From Rickettsiales bacterium (lineage in GTDB: Bacteria > Pseudomonadota > Alphaproteobacteria > Rickettsiales > UBA998), in contig JANQNR010000002.1 of assembly GCA_028279475.1 (NCBI GenBank), positions 81,889 through 145,888 on the forward strand: a DNA stretch of 64,000 nucleotides, in the 5' to 3' direction. This document shows, piece by piece, positions 15,056 to 24,375 of the stretch (the stretch's first letter is position 1; each line of letters starts with the position of its first letter). The notes under the pieces are model-generated. The model was not told the origin of the DNA and did no database searches. It saw only the letters and a list, made by a program, of their open reading frames with translations. The translations under genes and the position numbers were made by a program.

Positions 15056-16966
15056 ATGAAGCAGACAGGATGGCAGCGAATGGGTATATGTGGTGGTTTC
15101 CGAAGTCGTGTAGCTGTGCCGTCCGGACGTATTCATGCGTTTTTCTGTGTTGTATTGTTGTTGGGACTCACTGCTTGTGACCAAACCGGCATCGAGCGGT
15201 TTATTGAAGGCGATCCCATTGATCGCGGATTGGGACTGAAACGTTCCGATTATCGCGATATGCATGATTTGGGAGAGCGCCCGATCACCGAATCCTATGC
15301 TAGTCGGCAAGCGGCCAGTAAAGCGCCAAGTCTCGCTTCTGTGCTTGCTGCTCCACGCCCGCCCAAGATTGGTGAAACAAAGCTGGTATCAGTCGCGGTA
15401 ACCGATGATGTGCCGCTTAAGGATGTGCTGATCGAATTAGCCAAGCTGGCGAATGTTGACCTGGAATTGGATGCCAATATTCAGGGTGGTATCGCATTCC
15501 GCGCCAAGGATCGTCCATTTAATGAAGTAATCGAACGCATCGCTGATCTGGCCGGGCTGCGCTATAGTTATTCCGGCGGCATTCTGAGGGTGGAGCGTGA
15601 TCTGCCCTATATTCAAAATTATCCGCTGGACTTCCTGAATCTGGTGCGCTCCAGCTCCAGTAATGTCAGCATTACGACGGATGTATTGGCCATTGCCGGT
15701 TCCGCAACTGGTGGCTCTAGTGGCGGCGGTGGTGAAAGTGAAGGCGGCGGTGATAGTGGTGGCGGACTCACGACAGGTTCAACCACCACCATTGATACGG
15801 AGGCGGCCGATGATTTCTGGGAATCGCTGGAAACCAATATTCGTGCGATTCTGTTACACGAGTCACCTCGCTTCATGTCTTCCTATGATGGTCTGGGAGA
15901 GACGGCGCTGGCAGAAGCAGCAGTTGCTACGGCCGCTTCAGCCACAGGTGGGGAGCAGGGTGAACAGATCGGCAACAATATGTTTTTCGTCATTAACCGT
16001 CAGGCCGGTATTCTCTCAATCGCCGCGACAGAAAAACAGCATGACAGTGTGCGAAACTATCTGGAGTATCTGAAACGTCATGCCACGGCACAGGTGTTGA
16101 TTGAAGCGAAAGTGGTGGAAGTGGAATTGAACGAAACATTCCAAAGCGGCATTGACTGGACAGTTCTGCAACAGGAATTTGGCGGTAGTGGCAATTTTGA
16201 TTTTGGCGGAACATTCGGACCGGAAGTAGACAGCGCTAATCTGTTTCGTATTGCGCTGAACCCCAATGATCCGACTGCTAATATTAATACAGTGTTGGAT
16301 CTGACCGAGCGTTTCGGTACAACGCGGACATTGTCCAACCCTCGGCTGCATGCCATTAACAATCAGCCAGCTGTGCTAACCTTTGCCGAAAATCGCGTAT
16401 TCTTTGAAGTAGAGTTGGAAAGTGAAGCCGATACAGTGGATTCGACAGGACAACGGCAGGAAGGACAGTTAACGATCAATACCGAGCGGCGTTCCATTCC
16501 GATCGGGATCATTTTGACTATCCTGCCATCGGTCAATCTGGATTCAAACGAAGTGACATTGAGTGTGCGTCCGACACTGACCCGTCAGGTGGATGAAGTG
16601 ATTGATCCGGGTGCCGCTTTTGCCGCTCAGATATTGATTGCCAACCCTGCGGATCGCTTTACGAATACGGTGCCGATTGTGGAAGTGCGGGAACTGGATT
16701 CCATCATGCGCCTGAAGAGTGGTGAAGTGATGGTTATCGGTGGTCTGATGGAATCTGTGACCGGTAATACAGATGCCGGCGTACCATTCCTAGGTGGTGT
16801 GCCCTTCCTTGGCAACCTGTTTAAAGGCGTGGATAAAGCAGAAAACAACCGTGAACTGATTATTTTTATTCGGGCAACCATTGTCTCGCCACAAGGGTAT
16901 TATGATGATGCCGATCGTCGTATCTATGAGAAATTCACCCGTGATCCGCGCCCGATTGCTTTCTGA
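15056..16966 (+). CDS. mshL: MshL/PilQ-type outer-membrane secretin, lipoprotein
   Basis: 636 residues. The N-terminus has a long charged stretch, a hydrophobic core and the lipobox LGLTAC, so it is probably a lipoprotein. Residues about 100-165 form the secretin/STN N domain (VPLKDVLIELAKLANVDLE), followed by a Gly/Ser-rich flexible loop at about 217-245. The C-terminal secretin domain ends with GEVMVIGGLMESV and the signature VPFLGGVPFLGNLFK (about 580-594). The order N domain, Ser/Gly loop, secretin is typical of MshL. It forms the outer-membrane gate for the pilus. The ATG at 15056 follows GAGGAATAGG. A GTG 18 bases upstream is the alternative. Confidence 0.93.
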   Translation: MKQTGWQRMGICGGFRSRVAVPSGRIHAFFCVVLLLGLTACDQTGIERFIEGDPIDRGLGLKRSDYRDMHDLGERPITESYASRQAASKAPSLASVLAAPRPPKIGETKLVSVAVTDDVPLKDVLIELAKLANVDLELDANIQGGIAFRAKDRPFNEVIERIADLAGLRYSYSGGILRVERDLPYIQNYPLDFLNLVRSSSSNVSITTDVLAIAGSATGGSSGGGGESEGGGDSGGGLTTGSTTTIDTEAADDFWESLETNIRAILLHESPRFMSSYDGLGETALAEAAVATAASATGGEQGEQIGNNMFFVINRQAGILSIAATEKQHDSVRNYLEYLKRHATAQVLIEAKVVEVELNETFQSGIDWTVLQQEFGGSGNFDFGGTFGPEVDSANLFRIALNPNDPTANINTVLDLTERFGTTRTLSNPRLHAINNQPAVLTFAENRVFFEVELESEADTVDSTGQRQEGQLTINTERRSIPIGIILTILPSVNLDSNEVTLSVRPTLTRQVDEVIDPGAAFAAQILIANPADRFTNTVPIVEVRELDSIMRLKSGEVMVIGGLMESVTGNTDAGVPFLGGVPFLGNLFKGVDKAENNRELIIFIRATIVSPQGYYDDADRRIYEKFTRDPRPIAF

Positions 16967-17003
16967 GATACGGTGAGGAATCGTTGAAACACAGGGAGGT
17001 TGT

Positions 17004-17768
17004 ATGCAAACAACATTACGCTTTATTCTGCTGACAGCCATTCGCGACCGTCTGTTCCCGGTACTGATTATATTAATGGCAGCGTTACTAGGAGTGACCA
17101 TGGCGTTGTCTGAAACCGTGATGCTAGAGGAAGCGGAGCTGCACTTGGCCATGAGTGCTGGTATTGGTCGGATTGTCCTCAATATGGGGATTGCCATTTT
17201 TGTCTGTTTTCATGTGCGTGCACTCTATGAAAACCGGGAGATTGACGTGATGTTGTCTCGCCCGATCTCACGTCCTCAACTGGTGTTTGCCTTCTGGTTC
17301 GGATTTGCCATTGTCGCGGCACTGCTCGTACTGGCATTAACACTCATGCTGCTGGTGCTCAAACCGAACAGCGTGCCTGATTTGGCCATCTGGAGCGCAA
17401 GTCTGCTGCTGGAAAGCTGGGTAGTGGTGGCGATTGCGCTGTTTGCTTCACTCACCAACAAAAGCGCCGTAACATCGGTGCTTGTATCATTCACTTTTTA
17501 CACACTGGGGCGACTCATGGCGTTTTTTGTGGCGACAGCACAGTCGCGTATCAATGCCGGCAATGAGTGGGTAGCAATGATATTACGTAACACGGTAGAA
17601 GTGGTATCAGTCGTCATGCCAAGGCTGGATATGTTCGCCGATACATCCTGGTTGGTCTATGGATTGAAGGATGGGCAGGAGGTGCTATATTTTGCAGCGC
17701 AAAGCCTGATTTTTATTCCCTTCATTCTTGCTATCGCCATCATCGATTTTTGTAGAAAGCAGTTTTAG
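17004..17768 (+). CDS. ABC-2 type transporter permease
   Basis: 254 residues with about six hydrophobic segments, the first after MQTTLRFILLTAIRDRLFP and the last just before the C-terminus. Layout and wording, such as YENREIDVMLSRPISRPQLVFAFWFG, match single-subunit ABC-2 permeases (NosY/PilI-like). AGGGAGG lies 6 bases before the start. No ATPase gene is adjacent, but an ABC ATPase that lacks its own permease is found at 54082-54822 beside the other pilus genes; the two may pair. ABC transporters next to type IV pilus loci are known from Myxococcus (PilGHI). Confidence 0.8.
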   Translation: MQTTLRFILLTAIRDRLFPVLIILMAALLGVTMALSETVMLEEAELHLAMSAGIGRIVLNMGIAIFVCFHVRALYENREIDVMLSRPISRPQLVFAFWFGFAIVAALLVLALTLMLLVLKPNSVPDLAIWSASLLLESWVVVAIALFASLTNKSAVTSVLVSFTFYTLGRLMAFFVATAQSRINAGNEWVAMILRNTVEVVSVVMPRLDMFADTSWLVYGLKDGQEVLYFAAQSLIFIPFILAIAIIDFCRKQF

Positions 17769-17776
17769 GAGCGCCT

Positions 17777-18556
17777 GTGGCACGTACTCGGTATTATACG
17801 GCACTGGCCATTTTCTTGCTGATAATTCAGGCTGGTTTCTGGCAGGTGAGTCAGGGGCGACTGCCGGATTTGGGCGTGGTGCCGGAACTGGCCAGTGAAG
17901 ACGAATTAAATCTACTTTCATTCGGGGATAAGCAATTACTGTTTCGCATCATGGCGTTTCGGTTGAACAATACCGGTGATACATTTGGTCGTTTTACTCG
18001 CCTGGGTGATTATGACATGGAGAAAATCTATGACTGGTTCACCCTGCTGGACAAGTTTGATGCCGCATCAAACCACCCGGCCGCCATGGCTTCCTATTAT
18101 TTTGCCCAGACACAGAATGAAGCTGATGTCATTCACATGATTTATTACTTGTATGAACACAGCTATTACCGCCCTCAGGAAAAATGGTGGTGGCTGGCGC
18201 ATGCGACTTATATGGCCTTGCATAAGGCACAGGATAAAGATCTGGCATTGAAGATTGCCAAACATCTGGAAGGTGTGCGTGGCATTCCCTATTGGGCGCA
18301 GCAGATGCCTGCCTTTGTACACGAAGAACGGGGAGAGTTTGAAGACGCATTTATCATCATGAAGAACATCCTGGAAGATGATACGGAACTGGATCAGGGT
18401 GAACTGAACTATATTCGCTATTTCATGGAAGAGCGCATGGAGCGGGCGGAGGAGGTTCAGGAACTGCTTCGCCAACAGCAACAACGCATTGAAACGGAAC
18501 GCAAAGAAGGTGGGGCCACCGAAAAGCCTGAGCCGATCTATCCACCGCATTGGTAG
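17777..18556 (+). CDS. Membrane-anchored helical repeat protein, unknown
   Basis: 259 residues starting with GTG 8 bases after the permease gene. One N-terminal membrane helix (about 9-25) is followed by a helical domain with alternating helices rich in Trp, Tyr and Ala, TPR/SEL1-like in feel (AALHKAQ, LALKIAKHLEGVRG), and a Gln/Glu/Arg-rich C-terminal helix (VQELLRQQQQRIETERK). It probably faces the periplasm. I recognise no named family. It lies between the permease and a TPR gene in a closely spaced set that ends with ispE. Confidence 0.65.
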   Translation: MARTRYYTALAIFLLIIQAGFWQVSQGRLPDLGVVPELASEDELNLLSFGDKQLLFRIMAFRLNNTGDTFGRFTRLGDYDMEKIYDWFTLLDKFDAASNHPAAMASYYFAQTQNEADVIHMIYYLYEHSYYRPQEKWWWLAHATYMALHKAQDKDLALKIAKHLEGVRGIPYWAQQMPAFVHEERGEFEDAFIIMKNILEDDTELDQGELNYIRYFMEERMERAEEVQELLRQQQQRIETERKEGGATEKPEPIYPPHW

Positions 18557-18559
18557 CAG

Positions 18560-19468
18560 GTGATGTCGGGGCAGACGGACACGGTGTTGCCGATCTCTAG
18601 GTTGGCGCCTTCCCTGCATCACCAGCTTCAGGACAGATGGGCAACAATGGACCTGGAGGTGTTGCAAGCGTTACTGGCACAGGCTCCATGGTATACCGAT
18701 GGCTGGCATGCGTTAGGACATCGCCTCATGAATGAGCAACGCAGCGAGGAAGCTATTGACGCCTATGGCCATGCGGTGATGCTGGCGCATCGCTATCATC
18801 CCCTGATACATTTCGAGCATTCGGCGATATGGTTGCAACTGGCGTTGCTCCGGTATCGACAGGGGGAAATCGAGAAGGCGGAAGACGCCGTCGAGCAGGC
18901 GATCTTTCAGGATCATAATAATGAGCCGGCATTGCTATTACGTGATATGGGTAGAGAGGCGCTGGCAACATTGCCGCCCTATGAACGGCATGTGGTGCGT
19001 ATGGAGGATCGTTTACAGGAGTTACGGCGCTTACCGTTGCCAATAACGGTGCATAGTGATGCTACGATATTGTATACTGATGCGGAACAGCCGACCATGC
19101 GTACGCATGACGAAGCGATGGAAGTGTGGATGGATACCGGTAATGCTGACGCTGCGTTGCCGATGCTGGATGCGTTAATTGGAGAATCAATAGAACATCA
19201 TCTATGGTTATTGCATCGGGGTCTGGTGCGTTACGATGCCGGGAATATCAGCGGAGCGTTGCAAGATATTGAACGAGCGTTAACGGCACGGGATATGTCC
19301 CATAAACGCTATCATCGTGATGCAGCGATGCACTATTACCATCGCGGGCTGGCGCATCGGGCGATCGGCGAGGTGGTGCTGGCGCGCAATGATTTCATCC
19401 GCGCTGCCGATATTGATACGGGTTATGCGCTGCCGAGAGAGGCATTGCATGCCGTGGAGAACACATAA
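18560..19468 (+). CDS. TPR repeat protein
   Basis: 302 residues, cytoplasmic, with several TPR-like helix pairs: WHALGHRLMNEQRSEEAIDAYGHAVML (about 52-78, first part), LALLRYRQGEIEKAEDAVEQAI (about 93-114), HRGLVRYDAGNISGALQDIERAL (about 214-236) and HRGLAHRAIGEVVLARNDFIRA near the end. TPRs bind other proteins; the partner is unknown. It overlaps ispE by one base. A TPR protein upstream of ispE is, to my knowledge, a recurring alphaproteobacterial arrangement. The start is GTG at 18560 or ATG at 18563. Confidence 0.75.
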   Translation: MMSGQTDTVLPISRLAPSLHHQLQDRWATMDLEVLQALLAQAPWYTDGWHALGHRLMNEQRSEEAIDAYGHAVMLAHRYHPLIHFEHSAIWLQLALLRYRQGEIEKAEDAVEQAIFQDHNNEPALLLRDMGREALATLPPYERHVVRMEDRLQELRRLPLPITVHSDATILYTDAEQPTMRTHDEAMEVWMDTGNADAALPMLDALIGESIEHHLWLLHRGLVRYDAGNISGALQDIERALTARDMSHKRYHRDAAMHYYHRGLAHRAIGEVVLARNDFIRAADIDTGYALPREALHAVENT

Positions 19469-20322
19469 TGGCAGAGGAACATTTAACCGGCACTACTTGC
19501 GCCAAGCTGAATCTGTCGCTACGTGTCACAGGTAGGCGGGCGGATGGGTATCACACGCTGGATTCACTGGTAGCGTTCTGTGAGGTGGGGGATCGGATCA
19601 CGGTGCAGCCATCGGAGCGTATCACATGGATGCAAGATGGTGTGTTTGCCGGGGATATAGAGCAAGAGGAGAATTTGGTACTGAAAGCTGCTCGGCTGCT
19701 TCAGAGGCATGCTGGGGTAAAACAAGGTGCAGTGCTGCATTTGCACAAGGCGCTGCCGGTAGCGTCAGGCATTGGCGGCGGGTCAGGCGATGCGGCGCTG
19801 GCTTTACAATTGCTCAACCAATTATGGGCGTGTGGTCTGTCGGATGCGACATTGGCTGCGCTTGGCGCGGAGTTGGGTGCCGATGTGCCGGTCTGTCTGC
19901 ATGGTCGTGCCTGCCGGATGACGGGTATTGGTGAGCAGATCACGCTGCTTCCGCCTTTGCCATCGCTGTATGCCGTGCTGGTGAATCCGCTGATCCCGGT
20001 GGCGACGAAATCGGTCTTTGCACAGTTAGGAGTGCCGACGAAGTTACCCGTAATGCCGGAGATTCATACGCCGGATGACTGGTTTGCGGCGTTAGCGGCA
20101 GCGCAGAATGACTTATGTGAACCGGCGATGGCGCTTTGCCCAGATATAGTCCCACTACTGGAAACCATCAGGGAACAGCCGCAGATACAATATGCAGGCA
20201 TGAGCGGTTCCGGGGCGACTTGTTATGGGATTGCGCAGACCTTAGAAGCAGCCGACGCTGCTGCGAAGCAATTGCGGGATATGTGGCCAGACTATTGGGT
20301 GGCGGCAGGGACGTTGCGCTAG
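19468..20322 (+). CDS. ispE: 4-diphosphocytidyl-2-C-methyl-D-erythritol kinase
   Basis: 284 residues, GHMP kinase of the MEP isoprenoid pathway, which phosphorylates CDP-ME with ATP. Motifs: AKLNLSLRVTGRRADGYHTLDSL (N-terminal motif, first part, residues 11-33), the ATP-binding LPVASGIGGGSGDAALALQLLN (about 91-112, first part) and the C-terminal motif MSGSGATCYGI (about 245-255). Length is normal. It is the last gene of the run 17004-20322 and overlaps the TPR gene stop by one base. The following gene converges on it with only one base between stops. Confidence 0.95.
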   Translation: MAEEHLTGTTCAKLNLSLRVTGRRADGYHTLDSLVAFCEVGDRITVQPSERITWMQDGVFAGDIEQEENLVLKAARLLQRHAGVKQGAVLHLHKALPVASGIGGGSGDAALALQLLNQLWACGLSDATLAALGAELGADVPVCLHGRACRMTGIGEQITLLPPLPSLYAVLVNPLIPVATKSVFAQLGVPTKLPVMPEIHTPDDWFAALAAAQNDLCEPAMALCPDIVPLLETIREQPQIQYAGMSGSGATCYGIAQTLEAADAAAKQLRDMWPDYWVAAGTLR

Positions 20323-20323
20323 G

Positions 20324-21112
20324 CTACGTAGCAACACCCAATTGGGAGACATGGGGAGCAGTTTTTCCCTGATGGGATGCCGTGGCAGCATTTACGGTTG
20401 GCTTGGGTTTCAACTGAGAGGCCGAAACGATGTCATTGAGACCCTTGGTTGCTCCGTTTACCATGTGGCCGGCGCTTGTGGCGACGTGTCCGGCAGTCCT
20501 GACCGTACCATCTACAACTTTTGCTCCGCCTTTCATCAGGTTGCCGGCGGCATGTACCGAATCGCCGACGACTTTGGCGCCGGATCGGGCGAGGCCTATG
20601 CCCGTATCAATAATGTTATTGGATGTATCAGGTATAAGCCTATTGGCAGCGATGATCGTGCCCCCACCAATGGCAGTACCGGTAATCAGTGTGGTGCGGT
20701 TTTTGGGATCAAAGACGGTATCGACCATTTCTGAGAAATCAACATCCTGTACCCCCTCCAATGCGGCGCCGCCAACGCGAGGAATCATACCGAAATCGTT
20801 TTTAAAGTGGTCAGGGGTGAGTTTTTGTCCCTCCGGCAGTCCAGAAATCTTGTCGATTCCAATGGTGTTACTGATGTCTGTAGCGACCTGTATGGCACCT
20901 TCGTTGAAGTTATGCCCAAATTCAGCAGCCGAACCAATGGCTCCCTGGATACCTTCCGGTTTTACCATTTCTCCCCAGACTAGCTGGTCAGCGCCGTTGA
21001 CTTCCATTCCAGCCATTTGGCCAATGGCTTCGAAACCACCATCAAGCAAAGGAGTGAGGGCTGCGAACCCAATCATTGCTTGAACTGTACTTATTGCTGC
21101 TCTTACTACCAT
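20324..21112 (-). CDS. Hypothetical Gly/Ala-rich protein
   Basis: 262 residues. The N-terminus is hydrophobic (about 3-22) and may be a signal or membrane anchor. The rest is small-residue-rich. Between residues 150 and 235 there is a run of similar segments (GLARSGAKVVGDSVHAAGN, LMKGGAKVVDGTVRTAGH, VATSAGHMVNGATKGLND), an imperfect repeat of about 18 residues, as in amphipathic helical repeats. I recognise no family. It is monocistronic, convergent with ispE. The start has no strong ribosome binding site. Confidence 0.55.
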   Translation of the reverse strand: MVVRAAISTVQAMIGFAALTPLLDGGFEAIGQMAGMEVNGADQLVWGEMVKPEGIQGAIGSAAEFGHNFNEGAIQVATDISNTIGIDKISGLPEGQKLTPDHFKNDFGMIPRVGGAALEGVQDVDFSEMVDTVFDPKNRTTLITGTAIGGGTIIAANRLIPDTSNNIIDTGIGLARSGAKVVGDSVHAAGNLMKGGAKVVDGTVRTAGHVATSAGHMVNGATKGLNDIVSASQLKPKPTVNAATASHQGKTAPHVSQLGVAT

Positions 21113-21244
21113 AGAATCTTGCCGTATTTTCTATTAGTTTACCTGTGCTGTATGTCATTTTTATGACTATAGGGCGGGAAAATGTGTATATTTCTACATA
21201 TTTATCCAATAATTCGCCATACGCCCATGCTATAGTTGTTTAAA

Positions 21245-21363
21245 TTTGTGTCTGAACATGAGCGAAAATGATTTCGCTTGAGAACCGCAGCGGAATGTAC
21301 ATAGAGGTACATGAGCAGCGGAAGCGAAAAGCGGAGACATTTACAGCCATGGTCAGACATAAA
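21245..21363. repeat. Palindromic element, conserved-centre family, copy 1
   Basis: Outer arms TTTGTGTCTGAACATG (21245-21260) and CATGGTCAGACATAAA (21348-21363) pair at 14 of 16 positions. A second stem continues inward (AGCGAAAATGATTTCGCTT against AAGCGAAAAGCGGAGACATTT). The centre, around GGAATGTACATAGAGGTACATGAGCAGCGGAAGCG, closely resembles the centre of the element at 39141-39289, although the arms differ. It ends 5 bases before the mutT start codon and would form a leader hairpin there. Confidence 0.7.
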
Positions 21364-21368
21364 GATAA

Positions 21369-21821
21369 ATGACTATATTTGTCACTGCCGCTGCCCTGTA
21401 CCACCCGGATGGAACCGTGCTACTGCAACAGCGCCCGGAAGGCAAGCCGATGGACGGATTGTGGGAGTTTCCCGGTGGGAAGGTGCAGGCGGGAGAAACG
21501 CCAGAACAGGCGCTGGTGCGAGAATTACGGGAAGAATTGGCCATTGAAGTGATGCCCTCGCACTTGACACCGCTCAGCTTTGTCACCCATCCGCTCAGCC
21601 CATCCAATGGACAACCCGACGGAAAAGAACGGTCTTCCGCCGCCTCGGCAGATACAATGCTGTTATTATTGCTCTATCGCTGTACGCAGTGGGAAGGCGA
21701 GATCAGGCCACAAGAATCACAAATCTGGCAATGGGTTGCACTGGATGCACTCGCGTCTCTGCCCATGCCGCCGGCGGATGTGCCGCTTATTCCTTATGTG
21801 CAGGGGGTGGCTAAATTATAG
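21369..21821 (+). CDS. mutT: NUDIX hydrolase, MutT-like (8-oxo-dGTP diphosphatase type)
   Basis: 150 residues. The Nudix box GKVQAGETPEQALVRELREEL (about residues 38-58, G-x5-E-x7-R-E-x2-E-E) is complete. The N-terminus VTAALYHPDGTVLLQQRPEGKPMDGLWEFPGG matches MutT enzymes that hydrolyse 8-oxo-dGTP to prevent A:C mispairing, in first part; related CTP or dATP pyrophosphatases cannot be excluded. In many alphaproteobacteria mutT follows argJ, not so here. No ribosome binding site is visible and a hairpin element ends just upstream. The 3' end overlaps the convergent higA gene by 6 bases. Confidence 0.85.
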   Translation: MTIFVTAAALYHPDGTVLLQQRPEGKPMDGLWEFPGGKVQAGETPEQALVRELREELAIEVMPSHLTPLSFVTHPLSPSNGQPDGKERSSAASADTMLLLLLYRCTQWEGEIRPQESQIWQWVALDALASLPMPPADVPLIPYVQGVAKL

Positions 21822-22133
21822 CTGGGTGTGTGTTGAATACGAATCAGGAAGCAGTGCGTTGACATTTGTGTAATCATAGGTCTGCTCTGCTTCACGTCGG
21901 TCATATTCATTTTGTAGGTTCATCCAGAATTGTGAGGAAGTGCCAAGTGCTTTGCCAAGCCGGATAGCAGTGTCCATAGTGATTGGGCGTTCACCACGGC
22001 AGATCGCCGATATGCGGCTGCGTGGTACGCCGATGGCGTTGGCCAGTTGTGACTGGCTAACGTCCAACTCATCCAGAAAATCCTGTTTTAGTAATTCGCC
22101 GGGATGTTTTAATCGTAATGTTTGCTGTGCCAT
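21816..22133 (-). CDS. higA: HigA-type antitoxin, XRE/HTH family
   Basis: 105 residues. Starts with HPGELLKQDFLDELDVSQSQLANAIGV, the VapI/HigA signature (first part), then the recognition helix region PRSRISAICRGERPITMDTAIRLGKALGTSSQFWMNLQ, in short segments. It binds DNA and neutralises HigB. It lies 12 bases after higB, the reverse-order toxin-first arrangement typical for higBA. The C-terminus after NEYDRREAEQ is probably the toxin-contact tail. Its stop overlaps the mutT end by 6 bases. Confidence 0.88.
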   Translation of the reverse strand: MAQQTLRLKHPGELLKQDFLDELDVSQSQLANAIGVPRSRISAICRGERPITMDTAIRLGKALGTSSQFWMNLQNEYDRREAEQTYDYTNVNALLPDSYSTHTQL

Positions 22134-22145
22134 AGATTGATCCTC

Positions 22146-22427
22146 CTAGTGATAGTCACAGATTGCTACATTGTTTGCATGCATGTCATGCCAATCGAAA
22201 CAGATACGCCAGCGTTTGTTGATGCGAATGCTGTATTGTCCATCACGGTCGCCGCGTAGCTTTTCCAGATGATTGCTAGGCGGTGCGCGTAAATCTTCAA
22301 CATGTGTTGCGGCATGGATATATGCCAGCTTATCCAGTGCCCGCTGTTGAATATCCGGAGGCAGTTTCCGACTACGCTGCCCGCGCCATAATTTTTCTGT
22401 CTCCTTGCATGCAAAGCTGACGATCAT
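22146..22427 (-). CDS. higB: HigB-type toxin (RelE superfamily mRNA interferase)
   Basis: 93 residues starting MIVSFACKETEKLWRG, with RKLPPDIQQRALDKLAYIHAA, LRAPPSNHLEKLRGDRDGQYSIRIN (short blocks) and the C-terminal RWRICFDWHDMHANNVAICDYH. These are the host inhibition of growth signatures of HigB, which cuts mRNA at ribosomes. The ATG at 22427 is chosen over an in-frame start 18 bases upstream because family homology begins there. It is co-transcribed with higA. Whether the system acts on growth, phage or plasmid loss cannot be told. Confidence 0.88.
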   Translation of the reverse strand: MIVSFACKETEKLWRGQRSRKLPPDIQQRALDKLAYIHAATHVEDLRAPPSNHLEKLRGDRDGQYSIRINKRWRICFDWHDMHANNVAICDYH

Positions 22428-22474
22428 GATTGCATTGTACCGCAATGCGGGACGGCATGCAACATTACTGTTGC

Positions 22475-24157
22475 TTAAGCCGCCCGTGACACCGGCTTGT
22501 ACTTGATACGCGTCGGATTGAGGGCGGAGTCGCCGAGGCGGCGCTTGCGGTCTTCCTCGTAATCCTCATAGTTCCCCTCAAACCACTCAACATGGCTGTC
22601 GCCCTCAAATGCCAGGATATGGGTAGCGATGCGATCCAAGAACCAGCGATCATGCGAAATAATCACCGCGCACCCGGCAAAGTCGAGCAGTGCGTCTTCC
22701 AGCGCACGCAACGTTTCCACATCCAGATCATTGGTCGGCTCATCGAGCAGGATCACGTTTGCGCCTTCTTTGAGCATCTTGGCCAGATGCACCCGGTTAC
22801 GCTCCCCACCGGAGAGCATCCCGATGGTCTTTTGCTGATCAGCACCTTTAAAGTTGAATGAGGAACAATAGGCACGGCTTTTGACTATATTCTTACCTAG
22901 CGTGATCTCTTCGTTTCCACCGGAGATTTCCTGCCAGACCGTATTGGCATCGTTCAGCGAGTCACGCGACTGATCGACATAGCCTAACTGGACGGTGCTT
23001 CCCACTTTAAACGTGCCATCATCCGGTGTTTCCTGTCCGGTAATCATACGAAATAGCGTGGTCTTCCCAGCACCATTCGGCCCGATCACCCCGACAATGC
23101 CGCCTGGTGGCAGGGAGAAGGTCAGGTCATCAATTAGTAATTTATCACCAAAGCCTTTCCCTAAATGGCTGGCTTCAATCACCACATCCCCCAGTCGTTC
23201 CGCAGCCGGAATGATAATCTGTGCGGTGCCGCTGCGTTTTTCATTCTGCTTACTGACCAGCTCATTAAATGCCTTGATCCGTGCTTTGGATTTAGCCTGC
23301 CGTGCCTTGGGTGAAGCGCGTACCCAGTCCAGCTCCTGCGCCAGCGCTTTCTGGCGGGAGGACTCTTCTTTTTCCTCCTGTTGCAGGCGCTTTTGCTTTT
23401 GCTCCAGCCAGGCAGTATAATTGCCTTCATAGGGAATCCCTTGCCCACGATCGAGTTCCAGAATCCATCCGGTGACATGATCGAGGAAATAGCGGTCGTG
23501 GGTGACCATCACCACGGTACCACTATATTCGCGCAGGAAGCGTTGCAGCCAGGCGACCGATTCGGCATCGAGATGGTTGGTTGGCTCGTCAAGTAGCAAC
23601 ATATCGGGTTTTTCCAGTAGCAGTCGCGCCAGCGCCACCCGGCGACGCTCACCCCCGGAGAGTTTGGTCACATCGGCGTCACCCGGCGGGCAACGCAACG
23701 CTTCCATTGCCATTTCAATTTCATTATCAAGGTTCCACGCATCCATGGCATCGATTTTCTCCTGTAGCTCGCCCTGCTGCTCCAGCAGTTTCATCATCGC
23801 ATCGTCGTCATTGACTTCACAGAGCTGCATGGAAATGTCGTTAAAAGCGTCGAGCAACTCTTTCTTCTCCTTCAGCCCGTCCATGACATTGTCAAACACG
23901 TTTTTGGATTCATCCAACTGTGGCTCCTGTTCCAGATAGCCGACCCGTGTGCCCTTGGCTGCCCAGGCCTCTCCGTTGAATTCCGTGTCACGTCCGGCCA
24001 TGATCTTCAGCAAGGTTGACTTCCCCGCCCCGTTATGACCCAGCACACCAATTTTGGCACCAGGATAAAAGGACAGAAAAATATCCTTCAGCACCGTTTT
24101 CCCGCCAGGATAGGTTTTGGTCAGACCCTGCATGTAGTAAATAAACTGATCGGACAT
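22475..24157 (-). CDS. ettA: ABC-F protein EttA, energy-dependent translational throttle
   Basis: 560 residues, two ABC domains with no membrane part. First Walker [14 protein letters not shown] (about 37), signature [20 protein letters not shown] and Walker [12 protein letters not shown]; second Walker [14 protein letters not shown] (about 350), signature [13 protein letters not shown] and [12 protein letters not shown]. The arm and linker between the domains are present. EttA binds the ribosomal E site and gates entry into elongation depending on ATP/ADP. The ATG at 24157 is chosen because AAGGAG lies 6 bases upstream, not the in-frame ATG at 24223. Confidence 0.95.
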   Translation of the reverse strand: MSDQFIYYMQGLTKTYPGGKTVLKDIFLSFYPGAKIGVLGHNGAGKSTLLKIMAGRDTEFNGEAWAAKGTRVGYLEQEPQLDESKNVFDNVMDGLKEKKELLDAFNDISMQLCEVNDDDAMMKLLEQQGELQEKIDAMDAWNLDNEIEMAMEALRCPPGDADVTKLSGGERRRVALARLLLEKPDMLLLDEPTNHLDAESVAWLQRFLREYSGTVVMVTHDRYFLDHVTGWILELDRGQGIPYEGNYTAWLEQKQKRLQQEEKEESSRQKALAQELDWVRASPKARQAKSKARIKAFNELVSKQNEKRSGTAQIIIPAAERLGDVVIEASHLGKGFGDKLLIDDLTFSLPPGGIVGVIGPNGAGKTTLFRMITGQETPDDGTFKVGSTVQLGYVDQSRDSLNDANTVWQEISGGNEEITLGKNIVKSRAYCSSFNFKGADQQKTIGMLSGGERNRVHLAKMLKEGANVILLDEPTNDLDVETLRALEDALLDFAGCAVIISHDRWFLDRIATHILAFEGDSHVEWFEGNYEDYEEDRKRRLGDSALNPTRIKYKPVSRAA

Positions 24158-24375
24158 GATGAAACTCCTTCCCAATATGCTGCTATTTATCTGCCTTAAA
24201 CCGCATTGATGGGGGCAGGTCAATGGTTTACTGATAGTAAACGCATGTGGCTTCTGTACGCAGGTTTACTAAAGAGTGATCTTCGATCACATGCCCTTTT
24301 CTGGCCTCGCTTTACAAAGCCGGATGAGTGTGTTTTACGGAAAGTCGAGAATGACTACCTATGGGGGAACATGGC

